Notes: generated by a model from the letters alone, not told the origin. Positions 1-10,106 are shown, counted from the stretch's first letter. The stretch is DNA of 64,000 bases from Fundicoccus sp052116145 (GCF_052116145.1 NZ_JBQKLQ010000001.1:372001-436000); one strand, 5' to 3'. A program made the numbers and translations.

Positions 1-459
1 GAATTCGAAAAATTAATTGAACAGGATGCTTTATTGGAACACGCTGAATACGTAGGGAATTATTATGGAACTCCTATTCAAAAGATAGAAGAGAACTTAG
101 CCGCTGGTAATGATGTCTTTTTAGAAATCGAAGTACAGGGTGCTTTAAAAGTTCGTCAGAAAATGCCTGAAGGAATATTCATTTTCTTAGCTCCTCCTAA
201 CTTACAAGAGCTTAAATCTCGTATAACAGGACGTGGAACGGATGGCGCAGCAATTATCTATGAACGAATGCAAAAAGCACGAGAAGAAATTGAACTGATG
301 CAACATTATGACTACGTAGTGGTGAATGACGTAGTAGAAACAGCTGTTGAAAAAATCAACTCAATTATTCAAAGTGAGCATTTGAAAGTAGAACGCGTTG
401 TCGACAAAATAAGAGCAGATATTCATAAATATTTTCAAAAAGGGGATGAATCATTATGA
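1..459 (+). CDS. gmk: Guanylate kinase, C-terminal part (5' end outside window)
   Basis: The reading frame is open from base 1, so the N-terminal P-loop part lies left of the window. The visible 152 residues carry the guanylate kinase core: an HAEYVGNYYGTP segment (GMP-binding region), the DVFLEIEVQGALKVR strand with the Walker-B-like acidic residue, the IFLAPP strand and the R-x-x-GRGTD lid segment. The enzyme phosphorylates GMP to GDP with ATP in the cytoplasm. It overlaps rpoZ by 4 bp, so the two are translationally coupled, the usual gmk-rpoZ pairing in Firmicutes. A TTG at 34 is internal and not a start. Confidence 0.97.
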   Translation, partial: EFEKLIEQDALLEHAEYVGNYYGTPIQKIEENLAAGNDVFLEIEVQGALKVRQKMPEGIFIFLAPPNLQELKSRITGRGTDGAAIIYERMQKAREEIELMQHYDYVVVNDVVETAVEKINSIIQSEHLKVERVVDKIRADIHKYFQKGDESL

Positions 460-650
460 TGTTATATCCGTCAATTGATAGTTTGTTGGAAAAAGTTCCT
501 TCAAAATATAGCTTAATCATCTTAGCAAGTAAAAGAGCGCATGAAATGCGCCTTTACGATAATATGCAATTGGATACATACCAATCAATTAAACCAGTTG
601 GTAAAGCGCTAGAAGAAGTTGTAAATGGCGTTTTAGATATTCAACAATAA
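456..650 (+). CDS. rpoZ: RNA polymerase omega subunit
   Basis: A 64-residue protein beginning MMLYPSIDSLLEKVPSKYSL, with the conserved omega segment ASKRAHEMR and a C-terminal KPVGKALEEV helix. Omega binds the beta' subunit and helps core polymerase assembly. The start ATG sits inside the gmk stop region (ATGA overlap), preceded by AGGGG at 441-445; the ATG three bases on is equally possible. Length is normal for Lactobacillales omega. A terminator follows, closing the gmk-rpoZ unit before priA. Confidence 0.95.
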   Translation: MMLYPSIDSLLEKVPSKYSLIILASKRAHEMRLYDNMQLDTYQSIKPVGKALEEVVNGVLDIQQ

Positions 651-666
651 TAAGTTGTCACATTAG

Positions 667-716
667 AGACTGCTACGGAAAGTTATATATTAATAACTTT
701 TCTAGTAGTCTTTTTT
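667..716 (+). terminator. Rho-independent terminator after rpoZ
   Basis: AGACTGCTA (667-675) pairs with TAGTAGTCT (703-711), an inner AAAGTTAT/ATAACTTT helix extends it, and a T run follows. It separates rpoZ from priA. Confidence 0.85.
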
Positions 717-758
717 AGTGTAGGATAAAGGATGCAGAGTAAATGGAGGTGAGAGTTT

Positions 759-3197
759 GTGATTGTTCAAGTTATCGTGGATATACCTGCAGCACAAGTT
801 AATCGAACATTTGATTATCATGTTCCAGAGCAATGGCATGCGATCATTCAATTAGGGATACGCGTTCAAGTTCCGTTCGGCAGACGACAATTATTAGGCT
901 TCGTAGTTGGTATTAGTGAGGATACGGAGTTTAGTGGGAAATTAAAAGCAATTACTGGCGTATTTGATTATGTGTCATTTTTAAGTCCAGAGTTGCTTCA
1001 ATTGAGTGAACATCTCGCTCAGAATCTACATGCATTTCGCATTTCAATTTTGCAAGCTATGTTACCCAACATGTTAAAAGTCAAGTATGAAAATGTGTTT
1101 GTTATACATAATTTAGAAAAGTTTAGAAAGTTGAGTCAAACTTATACGGATGAGTTTTCTGCAAATGAACAAGAAGAATATGAAAAGCATATATTAGAAG
1201 AGAAATTACCGAGTCAGTTACTCAAAGAGCTTATTCAGACTCAAACAATTGAACTTGAGTATCGTGTGTTAAACCAAACGACTCAGAAAAAGATTGCTCA
1301 TGTTCGTCCATTAATTTCTCGTGAAGAGATGATCACTATTCGTGAAGGTTTGGATAAACGAAGCATTAAACAAGCTCAGTTATTAAGTTATTATATAGAA
1401 GAAAAGGATGTTAATCAGGATAGTATTCCTTTGAATGATGTGGCTCGCTTGGCTTCGGTTAGTACAGCCACAATTCGTACGATGATTGATAAAGGATGGT
1501 TTGAGCGGATTGATAAGAAGGTTTATCGCAATCCTTTAGAAAATAACCACGTAGTAGCAACGAATGCGCGTGAGTTATTACCAGAACAAGCCACAGCATT
1601 CAATGCAATTCAAACCGCAATTACGGAAGAAAAAAATCAGACGTTCTTACTCGAGGGAGTGACTGGTAGTGGGAAAACAGAAGTTTATTTACAACTGATG
1701 GCTCATGCCAGGGATAGGGGAGAGGCAGCTATTCTACTAGTGCCTGAAATTTCCTTAACGCCACAAATGGTTGCAAGAGTGACCGAACGGTTTTCATCAG
1801 GGGTAGCGGTATTACACTCCGGTCTATCAACGAGTGAGAAGTACGACGAATGGCGCCGCATAATTAAAGGTGAAGCGACCATTGTTGTAGGAGCTCGTTC
1901 TTCAATTTTTGCACCATTAAATAATCTTGGAATTATCATTATAGATGAGGAACACGAGACAACATACAAACAAGCCGATAATCCTCGTTACCATGCACGA
2001 GATGTCGCTTTATGGCGTAGTGAGTTTCATCATTGTCCTCTAGTTCTCGGTAGTGCAACACCTTCTTTGGAAAGTCGTTCGCGTGCTGAGGTGGGACGCT
2101 ATACTTTAATAAAAATGGCCAACAGAGTGAATCAAGCACCTTTACCGCCAGTAGAAATAATTGATATGACACAGGTTATGCTACGAGAAACAACCAATGA
2201 AATCTCGCCTATATTAAAAGAAAAGATAGCTGATCGCTTAGCCAAAAAAGAACAAATCGTACTATTACTGAATCGACGTGGTTATGCCTCATATATCTTA
2301 TGCCGCGAATGTGGTCATGTGTTAGAGTGCCCAAGATGTGATATTTCATTGACTTACCATAAACATGATAGACGAATGAAATGCCATTACTGTGATTATC
2401 AACAAGGAGTTCCGACTCAATGTTCACAGTGTCAAAGTACTCACTTAAGAACATTTGGATTAGGAACGCAAAAAGTTGCCGAAACGATTCAAGAGATGTT
2501 TCCTGAATCGAGAATTATTCGAATGGATAATGATACAACCAGACGTAAAGGACAGCATGAAAAATTATTAAAACAATTCGCAGATCACGATGCAGACATT
2601 TTACTGGGGACACAAATGATTGCCAAAGGCTTGGATTTTGAAAAAGTCACCTTGGTAGGCGTGATCAACGCTGATACATCGCTCAATCTGCCTGATTTTA
2701 GAGCAGGGGAGAAGACATTTCAACTACTGACACAAGTAGCCGGTAGAACCGGTAGAGGGCAATATTTAGGTGAAGTAGTCATTCAAACATATAATCCAGA
2801 TCATTATGTCATGCAATTTGCACAAAGTCATGATTTTGAAAGATTCTTCTACTATGAAATGAAAAGACGTCATATAGGGAATTATCCACCTTACTATTTT
2901 ACTACTCTAATATCAGTATCTAGTAAGAGACAATCGCAAGCACAAGAGAAGATATATGAATTGAAGGCTGCTTTATATAATAAAGAGAAAGAGACCAATC
3001 GTAGCCTTTTAATTTTAGGACCTAGTCGAGGCCCGGTTGCTAGAATTAATGAGTATTATTATTTCCAACTGATGTTAAAGTATAAGGATAAAGAAATGCT
3101 TCAAACTCAATTGAACGACATCTTAATGACTTCTCAAAAAGAATTACAACATGGCTTACGAGTGAATATTGATCACGAGCCTTTATATTTTATTTAG
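759..3197 (+). CDS. priA: Primosomal protein N' (replication restart helicase PriA)
   Basis: An 812-residue superfamily 2 helicase that recognises stalled forks and loads the primosome. Visible are the N-terminal 3'-end-binding domain (IVQVIVDIPAAQVNRTFDY), Walker A GVTGSGKTEVYL near residue 300, DEEH box near 395, and a zinc module at about 515-560 with paired cysteines (CRECGH, CPRCD, CHYCD, CSQCQ). Helicase motifs V/VI appear as GTQMIAKGLDF and QVAGRTGRG. The start is GTG at 759, with GGAGGT at 745-750. Fmt follows after 14 bp, as in many Firmicutes. Confidence 0.97.
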   Translation: MIVQVIVDIPAAQVNRTFDYHVPEQWHAIIQLGIRVQVPFGRRQLLGFVVGISEDTEFSGKLKAITGVFDYVSFLSPELLQLSEHLAQNLHAFRISILQAMLPNMLKVKYENVFVIHNLEKFRKLSQTYTDEFSANEQEEYEKHILEEKLPSQLLKELIQTQTIELEYRVLNQTTQKKIAHVRPLISREEMITIREGLDKRSIKQAQLLSYYIEEKDVNQDSIPLNDVARLASVSTATIRTMIDKGWFERIDKKVYRNPLENNHVVATNARELLPEQATAFNAIQTAITEEKNQTFLLEGVTGSGKTEVYLQLMAHARDRGEAAILLVPEISLTPQMVARVTERFSSGVAVLHSGLSTSEKYDEWRRIIKGEATIVVGARSSIFAPLNNLGIIIIDEEHETTYKQADNPRYHARDVALWRSEFHHCPLVLGSATPSLESRSRAEVGRYTLIKMANRVNQAPLPPVEIIDMTQVMLRETTNEISPILKEKIADRLAKKEQIVLLLNRRGYASYILCRECGHVLECPRCDISLTYHKHDRRMKCHYCDYQQGVPTQCSQCQSTHLRTFGLGTQKVAETIQEMFPESRIIRMDNDTTRRKGQHEKLLKQFADHDADILLGTQMIAKGLDFEKVTLVGVINADTSLNLPDFRAGEKTFQLLTQVAGRTGRGQYLGEVVIQTYNPDHYVMQFAQSHDFERFFYYEMKRRHIGNYPPYYFTTLISVSSKRQSQAQEKIYELKAALYNKEKETNRSLLILGPSRGPVARINEYYYFQLMLKYKDKEMLQTQLNDILMTSQKELQHGLRVNIDHEPLYFI

Positions 3198-3211
3198 CAA
3201 GGATGGTTTTT

Positions 3212-4177
3212 ATGGATAACAAGAAAATTATTTTTATGGGAACACCAGATTTTTCAGTCAAAGTCTTGCAAGGTTTAATCGATAGTCAGCATGACGTGAT
3301 AGCAGTTGTTACACAACCCGATCGACCAGTAGGGCGTAAGCGTGTCTTAACTGCCCCCCCTGTCAAACAGCTGGCCGTTGAACATAATATTGAAGTTTAT
3401 CAACCTGAAAAAATTAGTCACTCACTAGAGTTAGAAGCCCTTATTCATTTAAAGGCCGATTTAATTGTAACAGCTGCTTATGGTCAATTTGTCCCCACAC
3501 GTTTATTGGAAGCACCAACATTTGGTGCAATCAATGTTCATGCCTCATTATTGCCTAAGTACCGTGGCGGAGCACCGATTCACTATGCTATTTGGAAAGG
3601 TGAACAAGAAACAGGTGTTTCAATTATGTATATGGTTAAGAAAATGGATGCTGGAGATGTTTTATCTCAAAAGTCAATTCCTATCGGAAAAACGGATGAT
3701 GTTGGGATTATGTTTGAGAAGCTAGCGATTGTAGGCCGAGACTTATTGCTTGATACTTTGCCGAAGTTATTTGCGGGTGAGATCCAAGCGGTCCCCCAAG
3801 ATGAGAATGCTGTTAGTTTTTCTCCAACCATTACTAAGGAACAAGAACAATTAAATTGGGCTGAGACAGCAAGTGAAGTTGATCGCCACGTGAGAGGATT
3901 TCGACCATTTCCATCAACTTATACCTGGTTAGATGGACAACGAGTAAAAATCTGGATGGGTGAAGAGATTGAATTTACCAATGCGACTAAAGATGCGGTG
4001 ACAGGAAGCATTGTAGCAGTAAAAGAGGGCCGTTTAATTGTTCAATGTGGAGGCAATTCGTATTATGCGATTTCAGAATGGCAAGAGAGTGGAAAGAAAC
4101 GTATGACAATTCAAACGTTCTTAATAGGTAACCCAGCAGAAAGTGTTATAGGAAAACAATTCGAGGTAAAGCATTAA
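3212..4177 (+). CDS. fmt: Methionyl-tRNA formyltransferase
   Basis: About 321 residues. It formylates the initiator Met-tRNA using 10-formyltetrahydrofolate. The N-terminal formyltransferase fold shows IIFMGTPDFSVKVLQGL and the signature HASLLPKYRGGAPI with catalytic Asn/His/Asp surroundings (AINVHASLLP, MDAGDV). The C-terminal Fmt_C OB-like domain follows from about residue 205. An ATG at 3203 is in frame, but AAGG at 3199-3202 lies 9 bases before the ATG at 3212, so the later start is preferred. It lies between priA and rsmB, and all three probably share a transcript. Confidence 0.96.
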   Translation: MDNKKIIFMGTPDFSVKVLQGLIDSQHDVIAVVTQPDRPVGRKRVLTAPPVKQLAVEHNIEVYQPEKISHSLELEALIHLKADLIVTAAYGQFVPTRLLEAPTFGAINVHASLLPKYRGGAPIHYAIWKGEQETGVSIMYMVKKMDAGDVLSQKSIPIGKTDDVGIMFEKLAIVGRDLLLDTLPKLFAGEIQAVPQDENAVSFSPTITKEQEQLNWAETASEVDRHVRGFRPFPSTYTWLDGQRVKIWMGEEIEFTNATKDAVTGSIVAVKEGRLIVQCGGNSYYAISEWQESGKKRMTIQTFLIGNPAESVIGKQFEVKH

Positions 4178-4197
4178 TTAATAGAAAGTAGAAGATA

Positions 4198-5559
4198 ATG
4201 AAAACTAGACAGAAAAGTGAACAGAAATTTGCCGACAATTTACGTTGGCATGCGTTAAAGTTGCTAGATCAAATTGAACATCGTCATCAGTATTCGAATA
4301 TTATTGTCGATCGTTTTCTGAAAGATTCTCAATTGTCTGATCAAGATAATCGTTTATTGGTAAAAATTGTCTACGGTGTGATTCAAAGAAGGTACACGTT
4401 AAATTATTATTTAAAACCTTACATTAAACATAGAAAAGTAGACAAATGGGTAGAAAGTTTGTTGAGATTATCCGTTTATCAATTGGTGTATTTAGATCGA
4501 ATCCCTTCACATGCAGTGGTGAATGAAGCAGTATCAATTGCCAAAACAAATGGCCACCAAGGTTTAGGTAATTTTGTGAATGGTGTATTGCGTTCTTTTA
4601 TACGTTCTGAGCGACCGTCATTTGTGGATATCACAGATGTTTCAGAAAGATTATCTATCCAGTATAGTATTGAGAAGTGGATCGTGGACAAATTACTTGA
4701 AATGAAAAACTTTGAAGAAACAGAAGCGATATTAGCCAGTTTAATTGAGGAACCCTTTGTTTCAGCTCGAATTAATTTACCTGTCGACAAACGAAGTCAA
4801 TTGATGGATGACTTGAAAGCAGAAGGTTTTGACGTAGAAGAAAGTCCCTTATCACCATTTGGTATTCGTTGTCTAAAAGGTAATTTGATTTATTCGCAAG
4901 CGTTTGCTGATGGTCTTTTAACGATTCAAGATGAATCTTCAATGCTTGTTGCACCAGTTGGTAACTTAAAAGGCAATGAGCAGGTACTAGATGCCTGTTC
5001 AGCTCCGGGTGGCAAGGCAACGCATATCGCTAGTTTCTTAAACGAAGGTCATTTAACAGCATTGGATATCTCTGAAAGTAAACTTAAGAAAGTCTCAGAA
5101 CATTTACACCGTATGGATTTAAAAGAAAAAGTTACATTGCATGTCAGTGATGCAACGAAATTTAATCCTAAAAATGACCGATTGTATGATATTATATACC
5201 TAGACGCTCCTTGCTCTGGTTTAGGTTTGATGCGTCGTAAACCAGAAATTAAATATCAAAAAACACAGGATGATGTTTTAGGTCTAGCTCAGATTCAATC
5301 AGAGTTACTCGAACATATGGCGAGCCTACTGAAAGTTGGAGGGACGCTTGTTTATAGTACATGTACAGTGACTGTAGAAGAAAACGAGCAAACTTTAATA
5401 GAATTCATTCAACGCCATCCTAATTTTAGTATCGACAAATTTAATGAAGAGGATAATGTACCATCTGATATCGTGACTAACGAAGGTCAAATTAGAATCT
5501 GGCCAAATCAGTATCATACTGATGGTTTCTTTATTTCGCGATTAATTAAAAACAATTAA
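4198..5559 (+). CDS. rsmB: 16S rRNA (cytosine-967 C5)-methyltransferase RsmB
   Basis: A 453-residue SAM-dependent RNA methyltransferase (Sun/Fmu family). The N-terminal 140 residues form a NusB-like RNA-binding domain (YSNIIVDRFL to HAVVNEAVSIAK). The Rossmann methyltransferase domain carries the SAM motif LDACSAPGGKATH, the PC-motif cysteine in DAPCSGLGLMRRKPE and the catalytic TC cysteine in VYSTCTVTVEENE. The start ATG at 4198 has only a weak purine-rich ribosome site (AGAAAGTAGAAG). The stp gene follows after 20 bp. Confidence 0.95.
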   Translation: MKTRQKSEQKFADNLRWHALKLLDQIEHRHQYSNIIVDRFLKDSQLSDQDNRLLVKIVYGVIQRRYTLNYYLKPYIKHRKVDKWVESLLRLSVYQLVYLDRIPSHAVVNEAVSIAKTNGHQGLGNFVNGVLRSFIRSERPSFVDITDVSERLSIQYSIEKWIVDKLLEMKNFEETEAILASLIEEPFVSARINLPVDKRSQLMDDLKAEGFDVEESPLSPFGIRCLKGNLIYSQAFADGLLTIQDESSMLVAPVGNLKGNEQVLDACSAPGGKATHIASFLNEGHLTALDISESKLKKVSEHLHRMDLKEKVTLHVSDATKFNPKNDRLYDIIYLDAPCSGLGLMRRKPEIKYQKTQDDVLGLAQIQSELLEHMASLLKVGGTLVYSTCTVTVEENEQTLIEFIQRHPNFSIDKFNEEDNVPSDIVTNEGQIRIWPNQYHTDGFFISRLIKNN

Positions 5560-5579
5560 GTAACATTCGAGGTGAAAGT

Positions 5580-6338
5580 ATGAAAATTTCAGTCCATTCC
5601 AATATTGGAAAGAGACGTACATCTAATCAAGACTATGCTGACTATTATACTTCTAAGGCCGACCAGAATCTATTCATACTCTGTGATGGAGTAGGCGGTC
5701 ATCAAGCAGGCGATGTAGCAAGTCGAATGACAACAAACTATCTAGGAGAGAAGTTCGAGAGTATCGAAACAGCCTTCACGATAGAAAGCCTTCAAAATTG
5801 GATGCTGGAAGCAATCCAAGATGTGAACCAATTTATTTATAAGAAGTCTGTTGAACATGCCGAATTAGTCGGAATGGGAACCACATTAGTTATGGCAGCT
5901 TCTGTAGATAATCATTTTGTGATTGCCCACGTAGGAGATAGTCGTGCTTACACATATTATCGAGGCGATTTAACCCAAATTACTGAAGACCATTCTTTAG
6001 TCAATGAATTAATCCGTTCAGGAGAAATTACTGAAGAAGAAGCGAATCATCACCCAAGAAGAAACGTCGTGACACAATCCATTGGTGGAACCGAAACGGT
6101 TTCAGCAGAATTAAACACAGTTTCTTTATCTGAAATTGAAATGCTATTATTATGTTCAGATGGATTAACCAATATGGTTAGTCGTGAAGGCTTAATCAAC
6201 TTATTTAATCAGCACCGATTTGAAGATAAATTTGGTGAAATGTTGATTAGGGCAGCAAATGATGCGGGTGGAATGGATAATATTACACTCATCCTAGTTT
6301 CGCAGGATTCTACGTCGGCGGACGGAGGCGAACACTAA
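5580..6338 (+). CDS. stp: PP2C-family Ser/Thr protein phosphatase (Stp/PrpC)
   Basis: A 252-residue metal-dependent phosphatase that reverses phosphorylation by the adjacent kinase. The PP2C motifs are intact: RTSNQDY, LCDGVGGHQAGDVAS (metal-binding Asp), GMGTTLV, HVGDSRAY, SDGLTNMV and GGMDNITLI. There is no membrane segment, so it is cytoplasmic. GAGGTGAA precedes the ATG. Its stop overlaps the kinase start by one base (TAATG), giving translational coupling of the phosphatase-kinase pair. Confidence 0.96.
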   Translation: MKISVHSNIGKRRTSNQDYADYYTSKADQNLFILCDGVGGHQAGDVASRMTTNYLGEKFESIETAFTIESLQNWMLEAIQDVNQFIYKKSVEHAELVGMGTTLVMAASVDNHFVIAHVGDSRAYTYYRGDLTQITEDHSLVNELIRSGEITEEEANHHPRRNVVTQSIGGTETVSAELNTVSLSEIEMLLLCSDGLTNMVSREGLINLFNQHRFEDKFGEMLIRAANDAGGMDNITLILVSQDSTSADGGEH

Positions 6339-8320
6339 TGGAAATAGGAGAAAAACTATCAGGTCGTTATTTATTGACCGACACAGTCGGACAAGGCGGT
6401 ATGGCAAATGTTTTCCTTGCGCACGATTTGATTTTAGACCGTGATGTCGCGGTAAAAGTTCTAAGATATGACTTCCAAGACAACAAAGATGCGATTCGCC
6501 GTTTTCAAAGAGAAGCGATGTCCGCTAGTCAGTTACTTCATCATAATATTGTTGAAGTGTATGACGTTGATGAAGAAGAAAATCAACAATATATTGTTAT
6601 GGAATTTGTAAAAGGAACGGATTTAAAAACTTATATCCATCAGAATGCACCAATTTCTTTAGAATTGGTTGTATCAGTGATGAGTCAAATTCTTTCTGGT
6701 ATTGATGTTGCCCATAAACATCGAATTATTCACCGAGATATTAAACCACAGAATATTTTGATTACAGGACAAAATGAAGTCAAGATTACAGACTTTGGTA
6801 TTGCCATTGCTTTATCTGACACGTCAATCACTCAAACAAATACTTTACTTGGATCTGTTCATTATTTATCACCTGAACAAGCACGAGGAAGTAATGCGAC
6901 AACTAAATCTGACATTTATGCTTTAGGTGTTGTTCTATATGAATTAATCACTGGGTCGGTTCCTTTCGATGGAGAATCGGCAGTTTCGATTGCTTTGAAG
7001 CATTTCCAAGAACCATTTCCAAGAATTAGAGAGAATTTAAATTATATACCTCAAAGTTTGGAGAACGTTGTTTTAAAAGCGACCGCTAAAGAACCGAAGG
7101 ATCGTTATAACTCTGTTCAAGAGATGTTGCAAGACTTAAGTACAAGTTTGAGTGCCAATCGAATGAATGAAGCAATGTTTCAGCCTTCTGATAATTTAGA
7201 AGAAACGATGATTGTTAAACCAATTAAGTCGATTACTAGTGCTAGCAAAGCACTTGCAGAACAGATCACTGCTCCTGAACCATTAGATGAGGCGGTGTAT
7301 CCTAGTTATGATGAAGTGGCGCCCATCTCTGCACCTAAACACAAAAGAGGATTTTTAGGTTTGATATTTGCAGCCATAATCCTGTTATTAATGGCTGGTG
7401 GAGGCTATTATGTATACTCGCAGATGATGCGGTATGTGAACGTACCAGACGTCACTGAAATGTCACAGAGCGAAGCTCTAGAGATATTGTCAGAGTTTGA
7501 TTTAACTGTAAGTACTGTGACACAAGCGTGGCACAATACGATTGAAGCGGGTCATGTGATTTCGACAACACCAAGTAGTAATGAGAGAGTTGAAAGAAAT
7601 AGCGACATTGAACTTGTAATGAGTAACGGGAAGGAACAAGTAGAAATTGGTAACTATATTGGCCAGATGTATGAACCGATACGTAGTCAATTAAGAGAAG
7701 CAAACTTTATTGTTGAACGAAGAGATTTAGCTTCTGGACCTGAAGATGAAGGGAAAATACTTGATCAAAGTATTGAGCCAGGTTCAAAAGTTGTCCCAGA
7801 AAACACAACAATCACATTAATTGTGGGTAGTTACTCTGAATCATTTACTATGCAAGATTTTTATAATTTATCTTACGATATGGTTGAAAACTTTGCAGCC
7901 GCTTATGGTGTAACTGTTGAAACAGAATATGAATACAGTGACTTCATACCAGAAGGCCAGATTATTAGTCAATCACCAAGTAATGGTACACCTTTAGTAC
8001 CAGGAGATGTTATTGCAGTAGTCGTGTCTGCTGGGCCAGAAGAAGAGGAAGTCGTCACAACAACACAAAACGTTGAGATTGAATATGTTCCCACTTATGA
8101 AGAAGATGATGTCGAACAATTAGAGCCTTTACCTAATACAATTGAAATTTACATTGGGGACTCTAAAAATAACATTAATAATCTGCATACTGAGTTAAGT
8201 TTAGATGAAACAAAAACGATTAAAATACTGATGTACATTTCAAGTAATGGAACGGGTCAATACCGAATTTTACGTAATGGCGAAGTGTATTCCGAGAATT
8301 TATCAGTTTATCCAGATTAG
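6338..8320 (+). CDS. prkC: PASTA-domain Ser/Thr protein kinase (PrkC/StkP)
   Basis: A 660-residue transmembrane eukaryotic-type kinase. The cytoplasmic kinase domain shows the Gly loop VGQGGMANVFLA, the VAVKVL lysine, HRDIKPQNIL catalytic loop, DFG, and SPEQARG activation segment. A single membrane helix lies at about 338-364 (GFLGLIFAAIILLLMAGGGY). Three PASTA repeats follow (about 366-575), expected to bind peptidoglycan fragments. After an acidic linker there is an extra C-terminal beta-rich tail of about 75 residues. The kinase coordinates cell wall growth and division in Gram-positives. A terminator follows. Confidence 0.96.
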   Translation: MEIGEKLSGRYLLTDTVGQGGMANVFLAHDLILDRDVAVKVLRYDFQDNKDAIRRFQREAMSASQLLHHNIVEVYDVDEEENQQYIVMEFVKGTDLKTYIHQNAPISLELVVSVMSQILSGIDVAHKHRIIHRDIKPQNILITGQNEVKITDFGIAIALSDTSITQTNTLLGSVHYLSPEQARGSNATTKSDIYALGVVLYELITGSVPFDGESAVSIALKHFQEPFPRIRENLNYIPQSLENVVLKATAKEPKDRYNSVQEMLQDLSTSLSANRMNEAMFQPSDNLEETMIVKPIKSITSASKALAEQITAPEPLDEAVYPSYDEVAPISAPKHKRGFLGLIFAAIILLLMAGGGYYVYSQMMRYVNVPDVTEMSQSEALEILSEFDLTVSTVTQAWHNTIEAGHVISTTPSSNERVERNSDIELVMSNGKEQVEIGNYIGQMYEPIRSQLREANFIVERRDLASGPEDEGKILDQSIEPGSKVVPENTTITLIVGSYSESFTMQDFYNLSYDMVENFAAAYGVTVETEYEYSDFIPEGQIISQSPSNGTPLVPGDVIAVVVSAGPEEEEVVTTTQNVEIEYVPTYEEDDVEQLEPLPNTIEIYIGDSKNNINNLHTELSLDETKTIKILMYISSNGTGQYRILRNGEVYSENLSVYPD

Positions 8321-8331
8321 TAAGCCATACG

Positions 8332-8370
8332 AAACTAGCCACAATTTTGTACTTGTGACTAGTTTTTTTG
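8332..8370 (+). terminator. Terminator after prkC
   Basis: AAACTAGCCACA and TGTGACTAGTTT arms are followed by a T run (about 8363-8369). It ends the stp-prkC transcript. Confidence 0.85.
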
Positions 8371-8493
8371 GTTTTATTAGGCTATCAGCTAGATGAGTCT
8401 GGCTTGTAAATTCAACATAAAAAAGCTATTGTATTAATAGCGACTATGCAAAAAGAACACATTATTTTAGTGATTTAACATAAGGAGGTTTTC

Positions 8494-9441
8494 ATGAAAA
8501 AAACTACAGAACAATCATCTATAGTGGTAAAATCGGGTATCATCTACCAAGCAATTAGTGGCTTTTACTATGTTTGGAGTGAAGGAGAGTCTTATGCTAC
8601 AAAGCCTAGAGGGAATTTTAGACATCAACAAACGAAACCACTAGTAGGCGATATTGTCAAATTCGAAGTTGATGAAGTAGACGATAATTCGAACAGTCGA
8701 TTAATTGAAATCCAAGAACGATATAACGAACTTGTCCGACCAACAGTGGCAAATGTGGATTATGCCTTTGTGGTGACATCTCTTATTGAACCAGATTTTT
8801 CTTACAATTTATTGGATTATTTTTTAGTGTCAGTAGAAGCTAATAATATCCAGCCGCTTGTCTTATTAACTAAATATGATTTATTAGTTAAACAAAAAGG
8901 ACAAGTAGAAGCAAAGGCCTTTGTAAGAAAAATATCCAAAGTTTATGAAGCGATTGGCTACACAGTGATTACTCTTGATAATAGTGAAGAAAGTATTGAG
9001 AAATTAACTGGCCAAATTGAAGCAGGATTATACGTGATAATGGGTCAGTCTGGGGTTGGCAAATCAACGTTATTGAACCGTCTATTACCGGAGGCTAAAA
9101 TTGAAACTGCTGCAATCAGTGATGCTTTGAATCGAGGGCGACACACGACTCGAGAAGTGACCTTATACCGATTTAATAAAGGGATGCTTGCTGACACACC
9201 TGGCTTTAGCGCGATAGAATTTGCAACGCTAGAAAAAGAAGAACTTGCGTCTTGTTTCCCAGAAATTGCTGATGCAAGTGAGGGATGTAAATTCAGATCG
9301 TGTTTACATATTAACGAACCAGATTGTCATGTTAAACAGCTATTGACAGAGGGAAAGATTGCAGAATCTCGTTACAAAAATTACTTACAAATTTTTGAGC
9401 GAATCGAACAACGTAAACCGATTTATCGTAAGAAAGATTAA
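8494..9441 (+). CDS. rsgA: Ribosome small-subunit-dependent GTPase RsgA
   Basis: A 315-residue circularly permuted GTPase that helps late 30S subunit maturation. An N-terminal OB fold (FYYVWSEGESY, GDIVKFEV) is followed by the permuted G motifs: G4 TKYDL, then G1 GQSGVGKSTLLN, then G3 DTPGF. The C-terminal zinc-binding segment is C-x4-C-x-H-x5-C (CKFRSCLHINEPDC). The ribosome site AAGGAGG is ideal. It starts the rsgA-rpe-thiN run, a common Firmicute arrangement downstream of prkC. Confidence 0.97.
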   Translation: MKKTTEQSSIVVKSGIIYQAISGFYYVWSEGESYATKPRGNFRHQQTKPLVGDIVKFEVDEVDDNSNSRLIEIQERYNELVRPTVANVDYAFVVTSLIEPDFSYNLLDYFLVSVEANNIQPLVLLTKYDLLVKQKGQVEAKAFVRKISKVYEAIGYTVITLDNSEESIEKLTGQIEAGLYVIMGQSGVGKSTLLNRLLPEAKIETAAISDALNRGRHTTREVTLYRFNKGMLADTPGFSAIEFATLEKEELASCFPEIADASEGCKFRSCLHINEPDCHVKQLLTEGKIAESRYKNYLQIFERIEQRKPIYRKKD

Positions 9442-9464
9442 TAAATCACTTGGGGGAAATTATT

Positions 9465-10106
9465 ATGAAAATTGCACCATCGATGTTAAGCGCTAATTTT
9501 GCAACATTAGCAGATGAAATTAAGAATATTGAAGCAGCAGGAGCTGATTACTTACATATTGACGTAATGGATGGGATGTTTGTACCGAATATTTCTTTTG
9601 GTCCGATGGTATTCGGAGCACTTAGACCAATGACAAGCTTAATTTTTGATTGTCATTTAATGGTTCAAGACCCAGAACGATATATTGAAGCGACTGCTTT
9701 GGCAGGTGCAGATATTATTACTGTTCATTATGAAGCAACGAAGCATATTCATCGTGTGATTCAACAAATTAAGGCTCTTGGTAAAAAAGCGGGAGTTGTT
9801 ATCAATCCTGGTACACCAGTTGCGGCGTTAAATGCTGTCTTATCAGAAGTTGATTTAGTATTGGTTATGACGGTCAATCCAGGTTTTGGTGGTCAAGTGT
9901 TTATTGAAAGTACCTTAAAGAAAGTATCAAAATTAAAAGATTTAAGGACAGAACACGGCTATCATTATGAAATCGAAGTTGACGGCGGAGTGAATGCTGA
10001 AACTGCTCGCCAATGTATTGAAGCAGGCGCTGATGTGTTAGTTTCCGGATCATATATTTTTAATCAAACAGATCGAAAAGCTGCGATTGATTCTTTACGA
10101 ATTTAA
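9465..10106 (+). CDS. rpe: Ribulose-phosphate 3-epimerase
   Basis: A 213-residue TIM-barrel enzyme interconverting ribulose-5-phosphate and xylulose-5-phosphate in the pentose phosphate pathway. The family signatures are intact: KIAPSMLSANFATL, HIDVMDGMFVPNISFG (metal ligands), DCHLMV, the MTVNPGFGGQ phosphate loop, and EVDGGVNAETA. An upstream in-frame TTG at 9450 exists, but it forms part of the TTGGGGGAAA ribosome-site region; ATG at 9465 is the proper start. Confidence 0.96.
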   Translation: MKIAPSMLSANFATLADEIKNIEAAGADYLHIDVMDGMFVPNISFGPMVFGALRPMTSLIFDCHLMVQDPERYIEATALAGADIITVHYEATKHIHRVIQQIKALGKKAGVVINPGTPVAALNAVLSEVDLVLVMTVNPGFGGQVFIESTLKKVSKLKDLRTEHGYHYEIEVDGGVNAETARQCIEAGADVLVSGSYIFNQTDRKAAIDSLRI